A DNA stretch of 59,120 nt from Candidatus Gastranaerophilales bacterium (GCA_947624645.1 CANQLG010000012.1:1-59120), one strand, 5' to 3'; shown: positions 8,025 to 17,724, counted from the first letter of the stretch. A program made the numbers and translations. Notes: a model not told the origin generated them from the sequence alone.

Positions 8025-10118
8025 TTATTGATTTTCCTTATTCTGAATATCCTCAATGGATTCTTGGTATTTAATTCTTTTGTGGAAAACACTCCTTAGA
8101 ACTCTTGAAAGTGTAGCAGCAATAACTTTTATATCTTTCAATGTCAAAGGACTTTCAGATAATTGATTATCATTAAGTCGATCTTGAATGATTTTGTTAA
8201 TTAAAGTATCAAGTTCTTCCTGAGAATGGTCTTTTAAAGTACGTGATGCGGATTCAACAGCATCTGCTATCATCAAAATTGCAGTTTCTTTGGAATTGGG
8301 TCTTGGACCTGTGTATCTGAATTGTTCCTCTTTTACGTTTTCTGCACCCTCTTGAGCAACAGCCTGATTATAAAAATAACTTGCCAATGAATCTCCGTGG
8401 TGCTGAGTCATAAAATCTTGGATAATTTCAGGGATGTGATACTCTTTTGCCAAAGCTACCCCGTCTTTTGTGTGAGAAGTTATTACCATTTTACTTGAGC
8501 GTGGAGTTAACTTATCGTGAGGATTTTCTATCCCTGAATATGTTTGATTTTCTACAAAAAACAACGGTCTTACTATTTTTCCCACATCATGGTACAATGC
8601 GCCTACCCTTGCCAATATCGGGTCTGCTCCTATTGCTTCGGCAGCTGATTCTGCCAAATTTGATACCCTTAAACTGTGTTCAAATGTCCCCGGAGCTACT
8701 TCATGCAGTTTCTTTAATAATGGTTGGTTATAATCACCGAGCTCCGCCAAGCCAAAGGTTGTTATTACTTTAAATGTACTTTCTAATATAGGTATCATTC
8801 CTAATGCAAATACTCCCGAGAAAAATCCGTTTAATATTCCTGCCGTTATATCCTGCATTAAACGCCCGAAACCTAAATCATAATATACACACAATATTAT
8901 TACCGACATTGTTACGGATGAATACAGCCCTACCCTGATTAAATCAAATCTTCTTGAATATTTTATTGTCGTCATGCCTATTGTGGATATTATTACAGCC
9001 AATATAAATACAGACATTGCCAAAGCTGAAAACTGTAATGATAACGTTAATATTGTCAGTACTATTACGGTTATAAAAAACGAACTTCTCGGATTTAAAA
9101 ATACCGATAATGTTATCGCAAAAAATGGGAAAGGTAATATAAATACAGACCAAGATGCCGGTAATGATACCGATAATATTGATATAAATATACACAATGT
9201 CGCTATTATAAACATGTGCCTTTTATCAAAATATTTTGTTTCAAATAATTTTAAATAAATTATTACGGCAAATATACCTATTCCGACAAGACAAAATATC
9301 CCTATTATCCCGAGATAATTTATTCTTAATATATTATATCCAGCCTTGCTTAAAGCCTCTTTTTTTACTTGTGTAATAGGTTCACCGACATTTACAATGG
9401 TTTCACCTTTGCTAAATTTAACTCTTATGGGTGAAACACTGTCTCTTGCATTTTTCTTAGCCAATGCCGTAGCTTCTTCATCCACAAGCATATTAGGTAC
9501 TATTACCTGTTCTAATAATGCTATTATTATTTTACTCTGATTATTTGTTATATTTGCTTCTATATTTCTTTGTATTATCTTGGATAAAGTATTTTCTTCA
9601 AAATCTTTTTCCGTAATTCCCTCATTTAATACCTGAGAAAGAGTTTTTTCGGACGAGGCATATACTTTATTTATTTGTTCTTCATTCGCATTAATAAAAT
9701 ATGATATTACAAAATTTTTGACTGAAGAATCGGAAATATCAAATAATACATCTAATTCCTTTTCTTTTTCCTTTATTTCGGTGTTTTGCTGCCTTATATA
9801 GTTAATTTCTTCCGTAATTTCATTTAAATTATTTTTAATATATACATTATCTGCGGTAGTATAAACGGGTTTAACTTTTTGAGCTACTTCACGTTTTCTT
9901 TTTTCGGTTTTTACGCTGTCAACAACCTCAATATCTTTTGGCGCAGTTATCATAACTTTACTTGTATTATCACTGCCTACTATTGTTTGAAAAAAGAAAT
10001 ATTTTGATACTAAAATCCCCGTAATTATTACTGCAAATATTATTATTAATGCACTGTTTATTAAAAATTTAGGCGATTTTATATCTGCCAATTTTTTACT
10101 TATATCACTTCTTTTCAT
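8025..10118 (-). CDS. pgpH: PgpH-type 7TM-HD membrane phosphohydrolase
   Basis: The 697-residue protein matches the 7TMR-HD family. It has one N-terminal membrane helix (about 20-40), a large extracytoplasmic domain (about 50-260), seven hydrophobic segments (about 268-455) and a cytoplasmic HD domain. The HD part shows H481 in TFEHSLRV, H510-D511 in YHDVGK, H549 in SHTKDG and the His pair at 573-574. Studied members hydrolyse cyclic di-AMP, and this is the best guess here. No diadenylate cyclase gene lies in the window. It leads an operon with ybeY and dgkA, as in Bacillus (yqfF-yqfG-dgkA). Confidence 0.9.
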   Translation of the reverse strand: MKRSDISKKLADIKSPKFLINSALIIIFAVIITGILVSKYFFFQTIVGSDNTSKVMITAPKDIEVVDSVKTEKRKREVAQKVKPVYTTADNVYIKNNLNEITEEINYIRQQNTEIKEKEKELDVLFDISDSSVKNFVISYFINANEEQINKVYASSEKTLSQVLNEGITEKDFEENTLSKIIQRNIEANITNNQSKIIIALLEQVIVPNMLVDEEATALAKKNARDSVSPIRVKFSKGETIVNVGEPITQVKKEALSKAGYNILRINYLGIIGIFCLVGIGIFAVIIYLKLFETKYFDKRHMFIIATLCIFISILSVSLPASWSVFILPFPFFAITLSVFLNPRSSFFITVIVLTILTLSLQFSALAMSVFILAVIISTIGMTTIKYSRRFDLIRVGLYSSVTMSVIILCVYYDLGFGRLMQDITAGILNGFFSGVFALGMIPILESTFKVITTFGLAELGDYNQPLLKKLHEVAPGTFEHSLRVSNLAESAAEAIGADPILARVGALYHDVGKIVRPLFFVENQTYSGIENPHDKLTPRSSKMVITSHTKDGVALAKEYHIPEIIQDFMTQHHGDSLASYFYNQAVAQEGAENVKEEQFRYTGPRPNSKETAILMIADAVESASRTLKDHSQEELDTLINKIIQDRLNDNQLSESPLTLKDIKVIAATLSRVLRSVFHKRIKYQESIEDIQNKENQ

Positions 10119-10228
10119 ATATATCCCAATGTTTATTTCTTCAATTCATTCTACAACAATTAGTATATTTTGCAAATTTATAATATAATTATATACAAGA
10201 TTATGTATCATTTTATACCGTAATAGCT
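10119..10228. promoter_or_regulatory. divergent promoter region pgpH / AsmA-like gene
   Basis: These 110 bp separate two divergent long genes. Two overlapping TATAAT-like hexamers occur at 10179-10184 and 10184-10189, about 40-50 bp before the AsmA-like ATG. No good -35 element is visible. The region must contain both promoters, but I cannot assign exact start sites. Confidence 0.4.
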
Positions 10229-13200
10229 ATGAAAATTAACTCATTTATCAAAATATTAATCAGACTTTTTATAATTATTATCATTTTAGAATGCGGATTT
10301 TTATTTTTAGTTCCTTTTTGTATTGAAAAAATGTTAAATAAAAATGCCTTTAATAAATTTATTCAAGCAAAAACAAATGTTCAATTAGAATATTTAAACC
10401 CAAAAGTCAAAGCTTATCTTATCCCTGCTTTTTCCGTTTCTTTTGATAAATTTAACATCAAAAATAAAAATACCCATAATGCCTTTATAGAATCAGAAAA
10501 AATATATTTAAAAATTTCCGTTTTACCTTTAATTTTAAAAAAAATTAATTTAAAAGATATATCGGCAGATAATCTCTCATTATATCTCGTAAGAAACGCA
10601 GACGGCAGTTTTAATTTTAATGAACTTTTTCCCCAAAAAAATAAACAAGTATTTAAAATCCAATATAATAATTCCAATATAGATTTAAAGAAATTAAAAA
10701 TCTCCGCAGAAGACAACATCACAGGCATAAACACTCTTATTGATGCATATCCTGTTTTAGTTAAAGGTAATAAAAAATTAAATAAGATTTCAATAAAAAC
10801 TAAAGGGATAGTTTTAAATGACGGTGATAAGAGCGATTTTGACATTGATTTACAAGCAAAATATCCGTTAAATATAAATACCTTGAAAAAAGATAATTTT
10901 GAGGGAAGCTGTTTTATTTATAATCTCAATCTCAGTCCGTTTTTAGCATATTTAAAAAGTTTTCATGTCTCTAAACTTCAAGGAATTATTGATTATATTC
11001 AATTTACTTCCGTAAAAAACAATGAAAGTAACGAATTAACTTTAAACACTCAATTCAGTAATTTAATTTTTGATAAGGACAACTGGAAAAATTATATTAT
11101 TGCGGACGGAAAAAATACTTTAAACTCAAATATAATTTTAAAAGATAACAATATTAATATAAATACTTTTGATTTTGAAGCAAATAACGTTAACATCAAA
11201 GCATTCGGAAGTATAAATTTAAATAACAATAAAAAACCGGAACTTGATATAAAAACAGAAGTAATAAATTCAAAAGCAGAAAACATCGTACCGATTTTAC
11301 CTCCTAATTTAGTTCCAAAATATATGACAATAGAGAAAATTAAGAACTATGGAGTATATGGTGATATCAATGCTAAAGTCAATATAAAAGGCAATATTCC
11401 ACAGCCTGATATAACAGGTTTTGTAGATGCAAAAAATATTCATGTACTTGATAAATCGATACATTCTCTCCACAAAGGAACAGTTAAAATTAATTTTGAT
11501 AAAAGAATATTAAATATGGATATTCTAATAGAGCTTTTTGATAAACAAAAAGCTAAGATTAACGGCTATGTTTACATGTTTAGAGACGGAATAAACAATG
11601 TAACAATAAAAACAACAGATAATATTGATTTTCCTCTGGCACAAAAAATTGTAGTACCAGTGAGCAAAGTATTTAATTTTCAGCTTGGTCCAATCCCCGA
11701 AATGAATATAACTTCAGGCAAAGGAATTATTGATGTAAATATTCAAGGTTCAATAGATTTTGTAAAACTATACGGATACAGTAATTTTGACAAAGCACAA
11801 CTCACGTATAACGGACTATACGGTGAAGTAACAAACGGAAAAGGCAGGCTGGATTTTAAAGATGATACAATAAAATTCAAATCCGAACGGGCATTTGTTA
11901 AAAGTAATCCGTTAAGTGTTACAGGAAAAGTAAGAATTAACAAAGATTTAGACTTTGATATATCTTCAAATAAAGTAAAAGCCGAAGATTTACTTGAAGT
12001 AATAAATAAAAGCGACCTGTTAAAAGAAGTAAAGGCAGGGCTTAAAATAATTACAAAAGCATCAGGCTTAAGCAAAATAAATGTTAATTTAAAAGCAGAT
12101 ATTGTACCAGTACCATTTGGTCACCCGCCTTTGCCGCCAGAAGAAGCTTTCAAAAATATGAAAGTTAAAGGTGATTTATTTTTATTTGGAAATGAATGTT
12201 ATATTGAAGGATTTTATACGCCTATTGAAAAAATAAAAGGTATTGTGGATTTTACCGAAACTATTGTTAACATTAATGATTTAACAGCTGTTTCAGGTAC
12301 TTCCCCCATAAAAATTTCCGGTAAAATTATTACCGATTTAGAGACCAAAATTCCTTTTGTTGATATTTTAGTAACTTCCGATTGTGTTAATCTTAAGGAT
12401 ACAATTAAATTTTTAACCCAATCATATCTGTATCCAAAAAATTATCCTGACCTTTCACCTCTTTATAATATAGCCTCCAATCACGATTTATATTTTAAAT
12501 ATACGGCAAAAGCTATTGATTTTATTACAGATAAAGCATATGCCGTTATGAATTTTATACCTGATAAATCAAATAATCCGATTAAAGCGGAATCGGGAAA
12601 GATTATTTTGGATAAATCAACCGTTATTGTAGACAATGTCAATGCATCTTTATTTGATTCAATACTTAAAATTAACGGCAAAGTTGACAGGGTTGATACT
12701 TTAAACCCGATATATAATCTTAGTGTTATTACTGATAAATTTAATCTGCAAAATTTAAACAATTATGAAAAAATAACTATCTTACCCGAGCAAATCAAGA
12801 AAATTTTTAGACAGTTTTATAAATATAAAGGGGCTGCCGATATTAATCTTAAAATCAATAAGAATAAATTCTACGGTAAAATAGATTTTAAAAACCCGCA
12901 AATGGAACATTTCAAATCAAAAACTCTTTTAAATTTTGATGATTTTAATATAATCTTTGACAATAATAAAATAAAACTTGATAACATAACGGCAAAAGCC
13001 GATGATATGCCGATATATGCCAATTTTAATTTGAGTGATATTAATAAAAAACCAAAAATTAACGGATATTTTACATCCAAAATTACCAATAACTTTTTAA
13101 AAGATTATTTACCTGAAGATTATGCAAAAAAAATTAATCTAAAAGGAGATATAAATCTTTCTGCTGATGTATTGGGAGATATTGACAATATTACAATGAA

Positions 13201-14746
13201 ACCGAAATTGACGTTTTATCCCGATGCAGATATAACTATTGACGGAGCAGGGCTTGGAGAGATTGCTGATAAACGTGAATTTATCGGTGATATTCATATT
13301 CAAAATAAAAAAATCATTGTCAAAAAGCTGGACTATGTTAAATATATAGCATCTCAAAATAATACTTATTATCCGCTTGTTTTTGCTACATTAAATGCTG
13401 TTTTAAACATTAACAAAGATAATTTTATTGAACCTGAGGAAATTTCCGTAAAAACCCACAAGAATATTTCTGCAAGAATACTAAATTTATTATTAAAAAC
13501 TCCGGTATTAACTCAAGGTACTTTAAATTGCGATTTAAAATATAAATTTGATAAATTAACCAAAACCGCAAAACTCAAAGGCAATCTGGATTGCCGAAAT
13601 CTTGATATTCCTCTGTTTGATACTTTAATCAAAAATATTAAATTAACAACAGATCCCGATAAGATAAATATTAATGTATTCGGATTTTTAAACGAATCTA
13701 AAATTACTGCAAATACGGTACTTGCAAATAATTTATATGATAAACCAAAAGTACATTCATTAAAGATTTATGCGGATAAAATTGATAATGATAAATTATT
13801 AAAAAACCTGTCAATGACCCATAATGCAATGAATAATAACAATAAAATAAAAAATACTGATTTATCAGCTGTAAGTATAGATAACGGTTATTTAGAAATA
13901 AAGGAATTAACCGTAAAAGCTATGGAAGCACAAAATTTAACAAGTAATTTTTCTATTGATAAAAACGGATTATTTAAAGCAAATGATATTAAAGTTAGCG
14001 TAGGCGAAGGAGATATAAAAGGTAATCTGTCTTATAACCTTACAAATTCAAAATTCAAAGGTAATTTTGAATTAAATAATGTAAATTCGGATTACATAGC
14101 CGAAACATTGTTTGACGGCAAAAATCAAATATACGGCAACGCAAACGGAAAAATAGTTTTAACAACACAAGGCACCTCTGATAAAGAAATGATTAACAAT
14201 CTTAACGGTTTTGTGATGTTTGAAATTATAGACGGAAGAATGCCGAAACTCGGTTCACTTGAATATCTGTTAAGAGCAAGTAATATTATAAAAAGTGGTA
14301 TAACAGGATTTACGCTTAACAGCATCTTGGAATTATTAAACCTTGTAAAAACAGGTTATTTTTCCAGTATATACGGAACTTGCCGTATTGAAAACGGAAT
14401 AGCCGACAATATAGAAATTTATTCAAAAGGTGATAACTTAAGTTTATATATACACGGGTCTTATGATATAGCCAATACAAATGCAGATATGGAAATTTTA
14501 GGTAAATTATCAAGAAGAATTTCAACAATATTCGGCAAAATCGGTAATACTTCTTTAAATACATTTTTTAAATTAATTCCCGGAATTTCTTTATTGGATT
14601 TCGGCAGAAAAGATTTTATAGAAGATGTGGAAAAAATTCCGTCATTTACTCATGGAGATTATGAATCAAGAGTATTCCAAGCAATTGTTAAAGGGAATAT
14701 TAATGAATCAGGTTATGTACAAAGTTTTAAATGGGTAAAACAATAG
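10229..14746 (+). CDS. AsmA/TamB-like giant envelope protein
   Basis: The 1505-residue protein begins with a single hydrophobic anchor (about 8-30). A domain typical of AsmA follows, with LPLILKKINLKDISADNLSLYLVRN (as two adjoining stretches, about 97-121) and DGSFNFNELFP. A very long beta-rich middle of repeated short strands with alternating polar and hydrophobic residues comes next. The C-terminal 250 residues resemble the AsmA C-terminal domain (GRMPKLGSLEYLL, then GSYDIANTNADMEILGKLS). Members form inner-membrane-anchored periplasmic grooves thought to carry phospholipids to the outer membrane. This supports a diderm cell. The gene stands alone, with a weak ribosome site at the ATG. Confidence 0.85.
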   Translation: MKINSFIKILIRLFIIIIILECGFLFLVPFCIEKMLNKNAFNKFIQAKTNVQLEYLNPKVKAYLIPAFSVSFDKFNIKNKNTHNAFIESEKIYLKISVLPLILKKINLKDISADNLSLYLVRNADGSFNFNELFPQKNKQVFKIQYNNSNIDLKKLKISAEDNITGINTLIDAYPVLVKGNKKLNKISIKTKGIVLNDGDKSDFDIDLQAKYPLNINTLKKDNFEGSCFIYNLNLSPFLAYLKSFHVSKLQGIIDYIQFTSVKNNESNELTLNTQFSNLIFDKDNWKNYIIADGKNTLNSNIILKDNNININTFDFEANNVNIKAFGSINLNNNKKPELDIKTEVINSKAENIVPILPPNLVPKYMTIEKIKNYGVYGDINAKVNIKGNIPQPDITGFVDAKNIHVLDKSIHSLHKGTVKINFDKRILNMDILIELFDKQKAKINGYVYMFRDGINNVTIKTTDNIDFPLAQKIVVPVSKVFNFQLGPIPEMNITSGKGIIDVNIQGSIDFVKLYGYSNFDKAQLTYNGLYGEVTNGKGRLDFKDDTIKFKSERAFVKSNPLSVTGKVRINKDLDFDISSNKVKAEDLLEVINKSDLLKEVKAGLKIITKASGLSKINVNLKADIVPVPFGHPPLPPEEAFKNMKVKGDLFLFGNECYIEGFYTPIEKIKGIVDFTETIVNINDLTAVSGTSPIKISGKIITDLETKIPFVDILVTSDCVNLKDTIKFLTQSYLYPKNYPDLSPLYNIASNHDLYFKYTAKAIDFITDKAYAVMNFIPDKSNNPIKAESGKIILDKSTVIVDNVNASLFDSILKINGKVDRVDTLNPIYNLSVITDKFNLQNLNNYEKITILPEQIKKIFRQFYKYKGAADINLKINKNKFYGKIDFKNPQMEHFKSKTLLNFDDFNIIFDNNKIKLDNITAKADDMPIYANFNLSDINKKPKINGYFTSKITNNFLKDYLPEDYAKKINLKGDINLSADVLGDIDNITMKPKLTFYPDADITIDGAGLGEIADKREFIGDIHIQNKKIIVKKLDYVKYIASQNNTYYPLVFATLNAVLNINKDNFIEPEEISVKTHKNISARILNLLLKTPVLTQGTLNCDLKYKFDKLTKTAKLKGNLDCRNLDIPLFDTLIKNIKLTTDPDKININVFGFLNESKITANTVLANNLYDKPKVHSLKIYADKIDNDKLLKNLSMTHNAMNNNNKIKNTDLSAVSIDNGYLEIKELTVKAMEAQNLTSNFSIDKNGLFKANDIKVSVGEGDIKGNLSYNLTNSKFKGNFELNNVNSDYIAETLFDGKNQIYGNANGKIVLTTQGTSDKEMINNLNGFVMFEIIDGRMPKLGSLEYLLRASNIIKSGITGFTLNSILELLNLVKTGYFSSIYGTCRIENGIADNIEIYSKGDNLSLYIHGSYDIANTNADMEILGKLSRRISTIFGKIGNTSLNTFFKLIPGISLLDFGRKDFIEDVEKIPSFTHGDYESRVFQAIVKGNINESGYVQSFKWVKQ

Positions 14747-14768
14747 AGGAGGATAATCATCCCCCTCT
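14745..14768 (+). terminator. GC-rich hairpin after the AsmA-like gene
   Basis: AGAGGAGGAT and ATCCCCCTCT pair over 10 positions with one mismatch and a 4-nt loop, starting inside the stop codon. No T-run follows, so it may block RNA decay or help stop convergent transcripts. The next gene ends 16 bp away on the other strand. Confidence 0.45.
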
Positions 14769-14783
14769 ATATATTATTTATTA

Positions 14784-15467
14784 CTATTGTTTTTCAGGAA
14801 CAGGTTTTGGTTGAACTGGTTTAACAATTTTTTTGTTTTTTTGTGATTTTTGAAATTGTTTTCTACGTTTTTCCATCTCTTTTTTCTGTTCATTTTTTAT
14901 TTTTGTAAATTCTTTTTTTTGTTTTTCAGTAAGGATGGATTCAAAATTAGCCATATTGGTTTTATGAAGTTCCTCAGCTTTAGTTCTTAAATCTTTCAAA
15001 GAAGCTTTTGTTTCTTCAATCTTCTTTTGTTTTTCTTCGGGAGTTAGGGCTGAATCTTCCTGTATTGATTTTAGTTCTTGTCTTTTGATTTTCATTTCGT
15101 CAATAATAGGTTTCATTTTTTCACGGTCTTGCAATTTATTATCCTCAATTTGTTTTTTTTGCTCTTCCGTAAGTTTTAAGCGGTTTTCAAATTCAGCTTT
15201 TTTGGCTTGCATTTCCGCTTTGTCAAAATGTTTTGGTCCGTTAAATTTCATAGGATGATCTTTATCTACTTTTGGTCCCGGACCAAAATATCTATCTGCC
15301 GGCGGTACTTCACCTACATAATGAAAAGCTCTGGGTTGCACTATATTATTTTTTTCATTAACTGTTTGAACCGGAGCTGCGCTTTCCTCTGCCATTACGC
15401 TGTTTACTCCTATTGTTCCTGCTGTAAATGCTAATAAAGCTGTCATAATAAATAACTTTTTATTCAT
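14784..15467 (-). CDS. Spy/CpxP-like periplasmic LTXXQ-repeat protein
   Basis: The 227-residue protein starts with a signal peptide (MNKKLFIMTALLAFTAGTIG, cleavage likely after VMA near 26). A Pro/Gly-rich linker and a long charged helical region follow. That region carries LTEEQKKQIE (99-108), LTPEEKQ (about 141) and LTEKQKKEF (about 179), the LTXXQ type motif of Spy, CpxP and CnrX. Such proteins are periplasmic chaperones or metal/stress sensors. The tail is Lys-rich and ends in a Pro-Lys stretch. The ATG at 15467 has AAAGGAG 6 nt upstream. It is the last gene after the ECF sigma factor, 11 bp behind it, suggesting that this sigma factor governs or is governed by it. Confidence 0.82.
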   Translation of the reverse strand: MNKKLFIMTALLAFTAGTIGVNSVMAEESAAPVQTVNEKNNIVQPRAFHYVGEVPPADRYFGPGPKVDKDHPMKFNGPKHFDKAEMQAKKAEFENRLKLTEEQKKQIEDNKLQDREKMKPIIDEMKIKRQELKSIQEDSALTPEEKQKKIEETKASLKDLRTKAEELHKTNMANFESILTEKQKKEFTKIKNEQKKEMEKRRKQFQKSQKNKKIVKPVQPKPVPEKQ

Positions 15468-15478
15468 GTTATCTCCTT

Positions 15479-15970
15479 TCAAATTAAATCTTGTAAAGTT
15501 ATACTAAGTTCTTTGCGCGCGTTAAATAATCTTGATCTCACAGTTCCTACGGGACATTTTATTTTTTGTGCTATTTGTTCATAGCTCATTTCTTCCATTT
15601 CATACATTATTATTACTTCTTTTAGTTTGGGTTTTAATTTATCTATCGCATCCATTATCCTCTTATGGCGCTGTTTACGGATTAATTGAGTTTCAGGGGT
15701 TTCCTTATCATCTTTTATTTGTATAAGTTCTTCTTCTTCGGTTACGGAATTTTGCGAATATTTAAAATATGAGGATTTCAAATAATCTCTGCATAAATTT
15801 GCCGTTATAGTATTAATCCAGCTTTTAAATTTACCTGATTCCGTATATTTATCAATATTTTTCCAAGTTCTGATATAAACTTCCTGTTCTATATCTTCAT
15901 TATTTGAACCTGTCATATTGGATATAATTTTTCGTATATTATTTTTATATTGATTTATTATTGACTTCAA
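15479..15970 (-). CDS. ECF-type RNA polymerase sigma factor
   Basis: This 163-residue protein has only regions 2 and 4, as in extracytoplasmic-function sigma factors. Region 2 shows DIEQEVYIRTWKNIDKY and FKSWINTITANLCRDYL. Region 4 shows LKEVIIMYEMEEMSYEQIAQKI and GTVRSRLFNARKEL. The start is TTG at 15970, with AAAGGA 7 nt upstream; an ATG inside that leader is out of frame. It lies 12 bp after the anti-sigma gene and 11 bp before the Spy-like gene. It is most likely held at the membrane by the anti-sigma factor and released on envelope stress. Confidence 0.9.
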   Translation of the reverse strand: MKSIINQYKNNIRKIISNMTGSNNEDIEQEVYIRTWKNIDKYTESGKFKSWINTITANLCRDYLKSSYFKYSQNSVTEEEELIQIKDDKETPETQLIRKQRHKRIMDAIDKLKPKLKEVIIMYEMEEMSYEQIAQKIKCPVGTVRSRLFNARKELSITLQDLI

Positions 15971-15982
15971 AATTCATCCTTT

Positions 15983-16336
15983 TTATAAATCAAGGAAACC
16001 GTAATCGTCAGTCGGTAATCCCAAAGTACTTATATAAGAACTATCCTCCGTATAATACTGATAATTGTAATTATCGTAAATTTTATACCCCGTGAAAGCA
16101 CTTAAACCTATAAATAGAACAAAACAGCATGCTAATTTCCTAATTGCGCTAATTTTACCCTGAGCTCTTTTGTTTAAATATTCGGGAGCAACTTCTTTTA
16201 CAAGTTTTGATACTTTCAAATATTTTTCATGCTCTTTTTTGCAGTCAGGACAATTTTTTATGTGCTCATTAAAAGCTTCTTCGTTTTGAAAAACGAAGTA
16301 AGCTTCATATTTATTGCATTTATTCTCGTTATTCAT
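15983..16336 (-). CDS. membrane anti-sigma factor with HxxxCxxC zinc motif
   Basis: The 117-residue protein carries H25-IKN-C29-PD-C32, the zinc-binding anti-sigma (ZAS) motif, with C7 as a possible further ligand. One membrane helix follows (about 67-85), then a short 30-residue Tyr-rich extracytoplasmic tail. The N-terminal domain should bind the ECF sigma factor encoded 12 bp downstream. The tail is very short for a sensor, so signal reception probably needs a partner, plausibly one of the periplasmic proteins next door. The ATG has AGAGGA upstream. A 52-bp gap precedes it. Confidence 0.85.
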   Translation of the reverse strand: MNNENKCNKYEAYFVFQNEEAFNEHIKNCPDCKKEHEKYLKVSKLVKEVAPEYLNKRAQGKISAIRKLACCFVLFIGLSAFTGYKIYDNYNYQYYTEDSSYISTLGLPTDDYGFLDL

Positions 16337-16388
16337 ATTTTTTCCTCTTACATTATCTATAACGAGATGTTAATTTAAAAGTTCATTT

Positions 16389-16889
16389 TTAATATACATT
16401 AACTTGTGTATTAGTTAATTGGAAAGCGTTGTAAAATTTTTCAAATGTCTTTGTAAATTTTTGATAAGTTATACTTGGCATGGATCTTTTACAATTTGAT
16501 AAGTATGTAATTGTTTTGGCATCAACATCATATAAAGTTACATCAATATCTTGAAATATTTCATTTATCTTCATTGTTTTATCCGTATCGGATAAATCTT
16601 GTGATGATCTTATAATATTGATTTGATTCAATTGATTATTGAATTTTTCTAATACGGTATATAAATAATTCTTGTAATATTGCGATTCCATATTATAAGC
16701 ATTCAATTTATAACCGATTAATTCATTTTTATTAACAAAAGACATAAAATCAGTATCAAGAATTGTTTGTATTTGATTTCTCTTATTTGTTATCTCGTAT
16801 TCGGATTGAATTTGAGCCATTGCAGGCATTATAATTGTAAATAATCCAAGAATAATAACAAAAACTAATGATAAAAATTTATTTTTCAT
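16389..16889 (-). CDS. hypothetical secreted helical protein
   Basis: The 166-residue protein has a clear signal peptide (hydrophobic 6-23, probable cleavage after AMA at 25). A polar, Asn/Gln/Tyr-rich mature part follows that looks helical. No LTXXQ motif is obvious, but size, export and position between an LTXXQ protein and the anti-sigma gene suggest it belongs to the same periplasmic system. The start ATG has AAGGAG 7 nt upstream. I recognise no family. Confidence 0.72.
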   Translation of the reverse strand: MKNKFLSLVFVIILGLFTIIMPAMAQIQSEYEITNKRNQIQTILDTDFMSFVNKNELIGYKLNAYNMESQYYKNYLYTVLEKFNNQLNQINIIRSSQDLSDTDKTMKINEIFQDIDVTLYDVDAKTITYLSNCKRSMPSITYQKFTKTFEKFYNAFQLTNTQVNVY

Positions 16890-16901
16890 TTTATAACTCC
16901 T

Positions 16902-17312
16902 TTATTTTTGTAAAAACTTGCTGAAAGCATCCTGAACATTAACTTGTTGATTAGCATATTGGCTGTATTGTTCAGGTGTCATAACATTTTTATATTGCTC
17001 ATTGAGAGTTTTTTCCAGTAATTTTTGTTGAGATTTATATGTTTCAATATTACGTTCAAAAGCACTTGTTAATAAAGAAACCTGTTCTGGAGATTTATCG
17101 GGGTCTTGTTTTACTCTGTTAATTTTATTAGTGTAATCCATTATTTTCATTTCCAGTTCATTATTTTCCTGTTTATATCCCTGATAAATGTTGGTAAGTC
17201 TTTGCTTTTGATCTGCTGTTAAACCTTCTAAGTTATCAAACATTTCAGCAAAAACTACATTTGATGTTAACAATAAAGCTAAAAATGCCGTAAATAATTT
17301 TATTTTTTTCAT
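16902..17312 (-). CDS. small periplasmic LTXXQ-like protein
   Basis: The 136-residue protein starts at the ATG at 17312 (AGAGG upstream), with a signal peptide ending near VFA at residue 22. The mature part begins with EGLTADQKQRLTNIYQGYKQ, an LTXXQ-type motif, followed by a coiled-coil-like region and MTPEQYSQYA. It resembles the stress proteins of the Spy/CpxP/CnrX type. A longer frame exists upstream but runs into rsfS. It is 12 bp before the next secreted protein, so the two are likely co-expressed. Confidence 0.78.
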   Translation of the reverse strand: MKKIKLFTAFLALLLTSNVVFAEMFDNLEGLTADQKQRLTNIYQGYKQENNELEMKIMDYTNKINRVKQDPDKSPEQVSLLTSAFERNIETYKSQQKLLEKTLNEQYKNVMTPEQYSQYANQQVNVQDAFSKFLQK

Positions 17313-17331
17313 TTTATATACCTCTTTCTTA

Positions 17332-17724
17332 TTACTCATATTCTGAAAATTCTTTAGATTTTTCTTTCCACTCTTTTTCATCCATACAAAAAGCATGGTT
17401 CCAAAATCGTTCTAAAGCATAAGTTTCACGTTCTTCTCTATGAAGAATGTGAATAATTACATCACCATAATCCAACAGATTCCACCTGTTTTTGGTATCA
17501 TTTTCTTCACCTATCGGAATACGGTTAAAGAATTGTTTGATTTTTTCTCTGATAGTACCCGTTAAAGCTTTTACATGAGTAGTTGAATCTGATGAACAAA
17601 TTACAAAATAGTCGGCAAGTACTGAAATATTTGATATATTTAATATTTTAATATCTTTTGCCTGTTTATCATCAAGTATGCGAGCTATAACACTTGCAAA
17701 TTTATCAGTCGGAATATCTTTCAA
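17332..17724 (-). CDS. rsfS: ribosomal silencing factor RsfS
   Basis: RsfS binds L14 on the 50S subunit and blocks subunit joining under starvation. Family marks are ADYFVICSSDSTTHVKAL, then WNLLDYGDVIIHI and ERFW near the end. I prefer the TTG at 17724 (130 residues), because GGGAG lies 7 nt upstream. A TTG at 17745 would add 7 residues without a ribosome site. It lies between a sigma factor gene and the periplasmic genes, all on the minus strand. Confidence 0.92.
   Translation of the reverse strand: MKDIPTDKFASVIARILDDKQAKDIKILNISNISVLADYFVICSSDSTTHVKALTGTIREKIKQFFNRIPIGEENDTKNRWNLLDYGDVIIHILHREERETYALERFWNHAFCMDEKEWKEKSKEFSEYE

Noticed and set aside
8015-8092. Extended ybeY start at the GTG at 8092
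   Set aside because: The extra 26 residues would be read from the end of pgpH and have no family match. The ATG at 8014 gives a normal YbeY.
8944-9258. Frames within pgpH on both strands (83 and 94 residues)
   Set aside because: Both lie inside the membrane part of the PgpH gene and are Ile/Asn-rich shadows of it.
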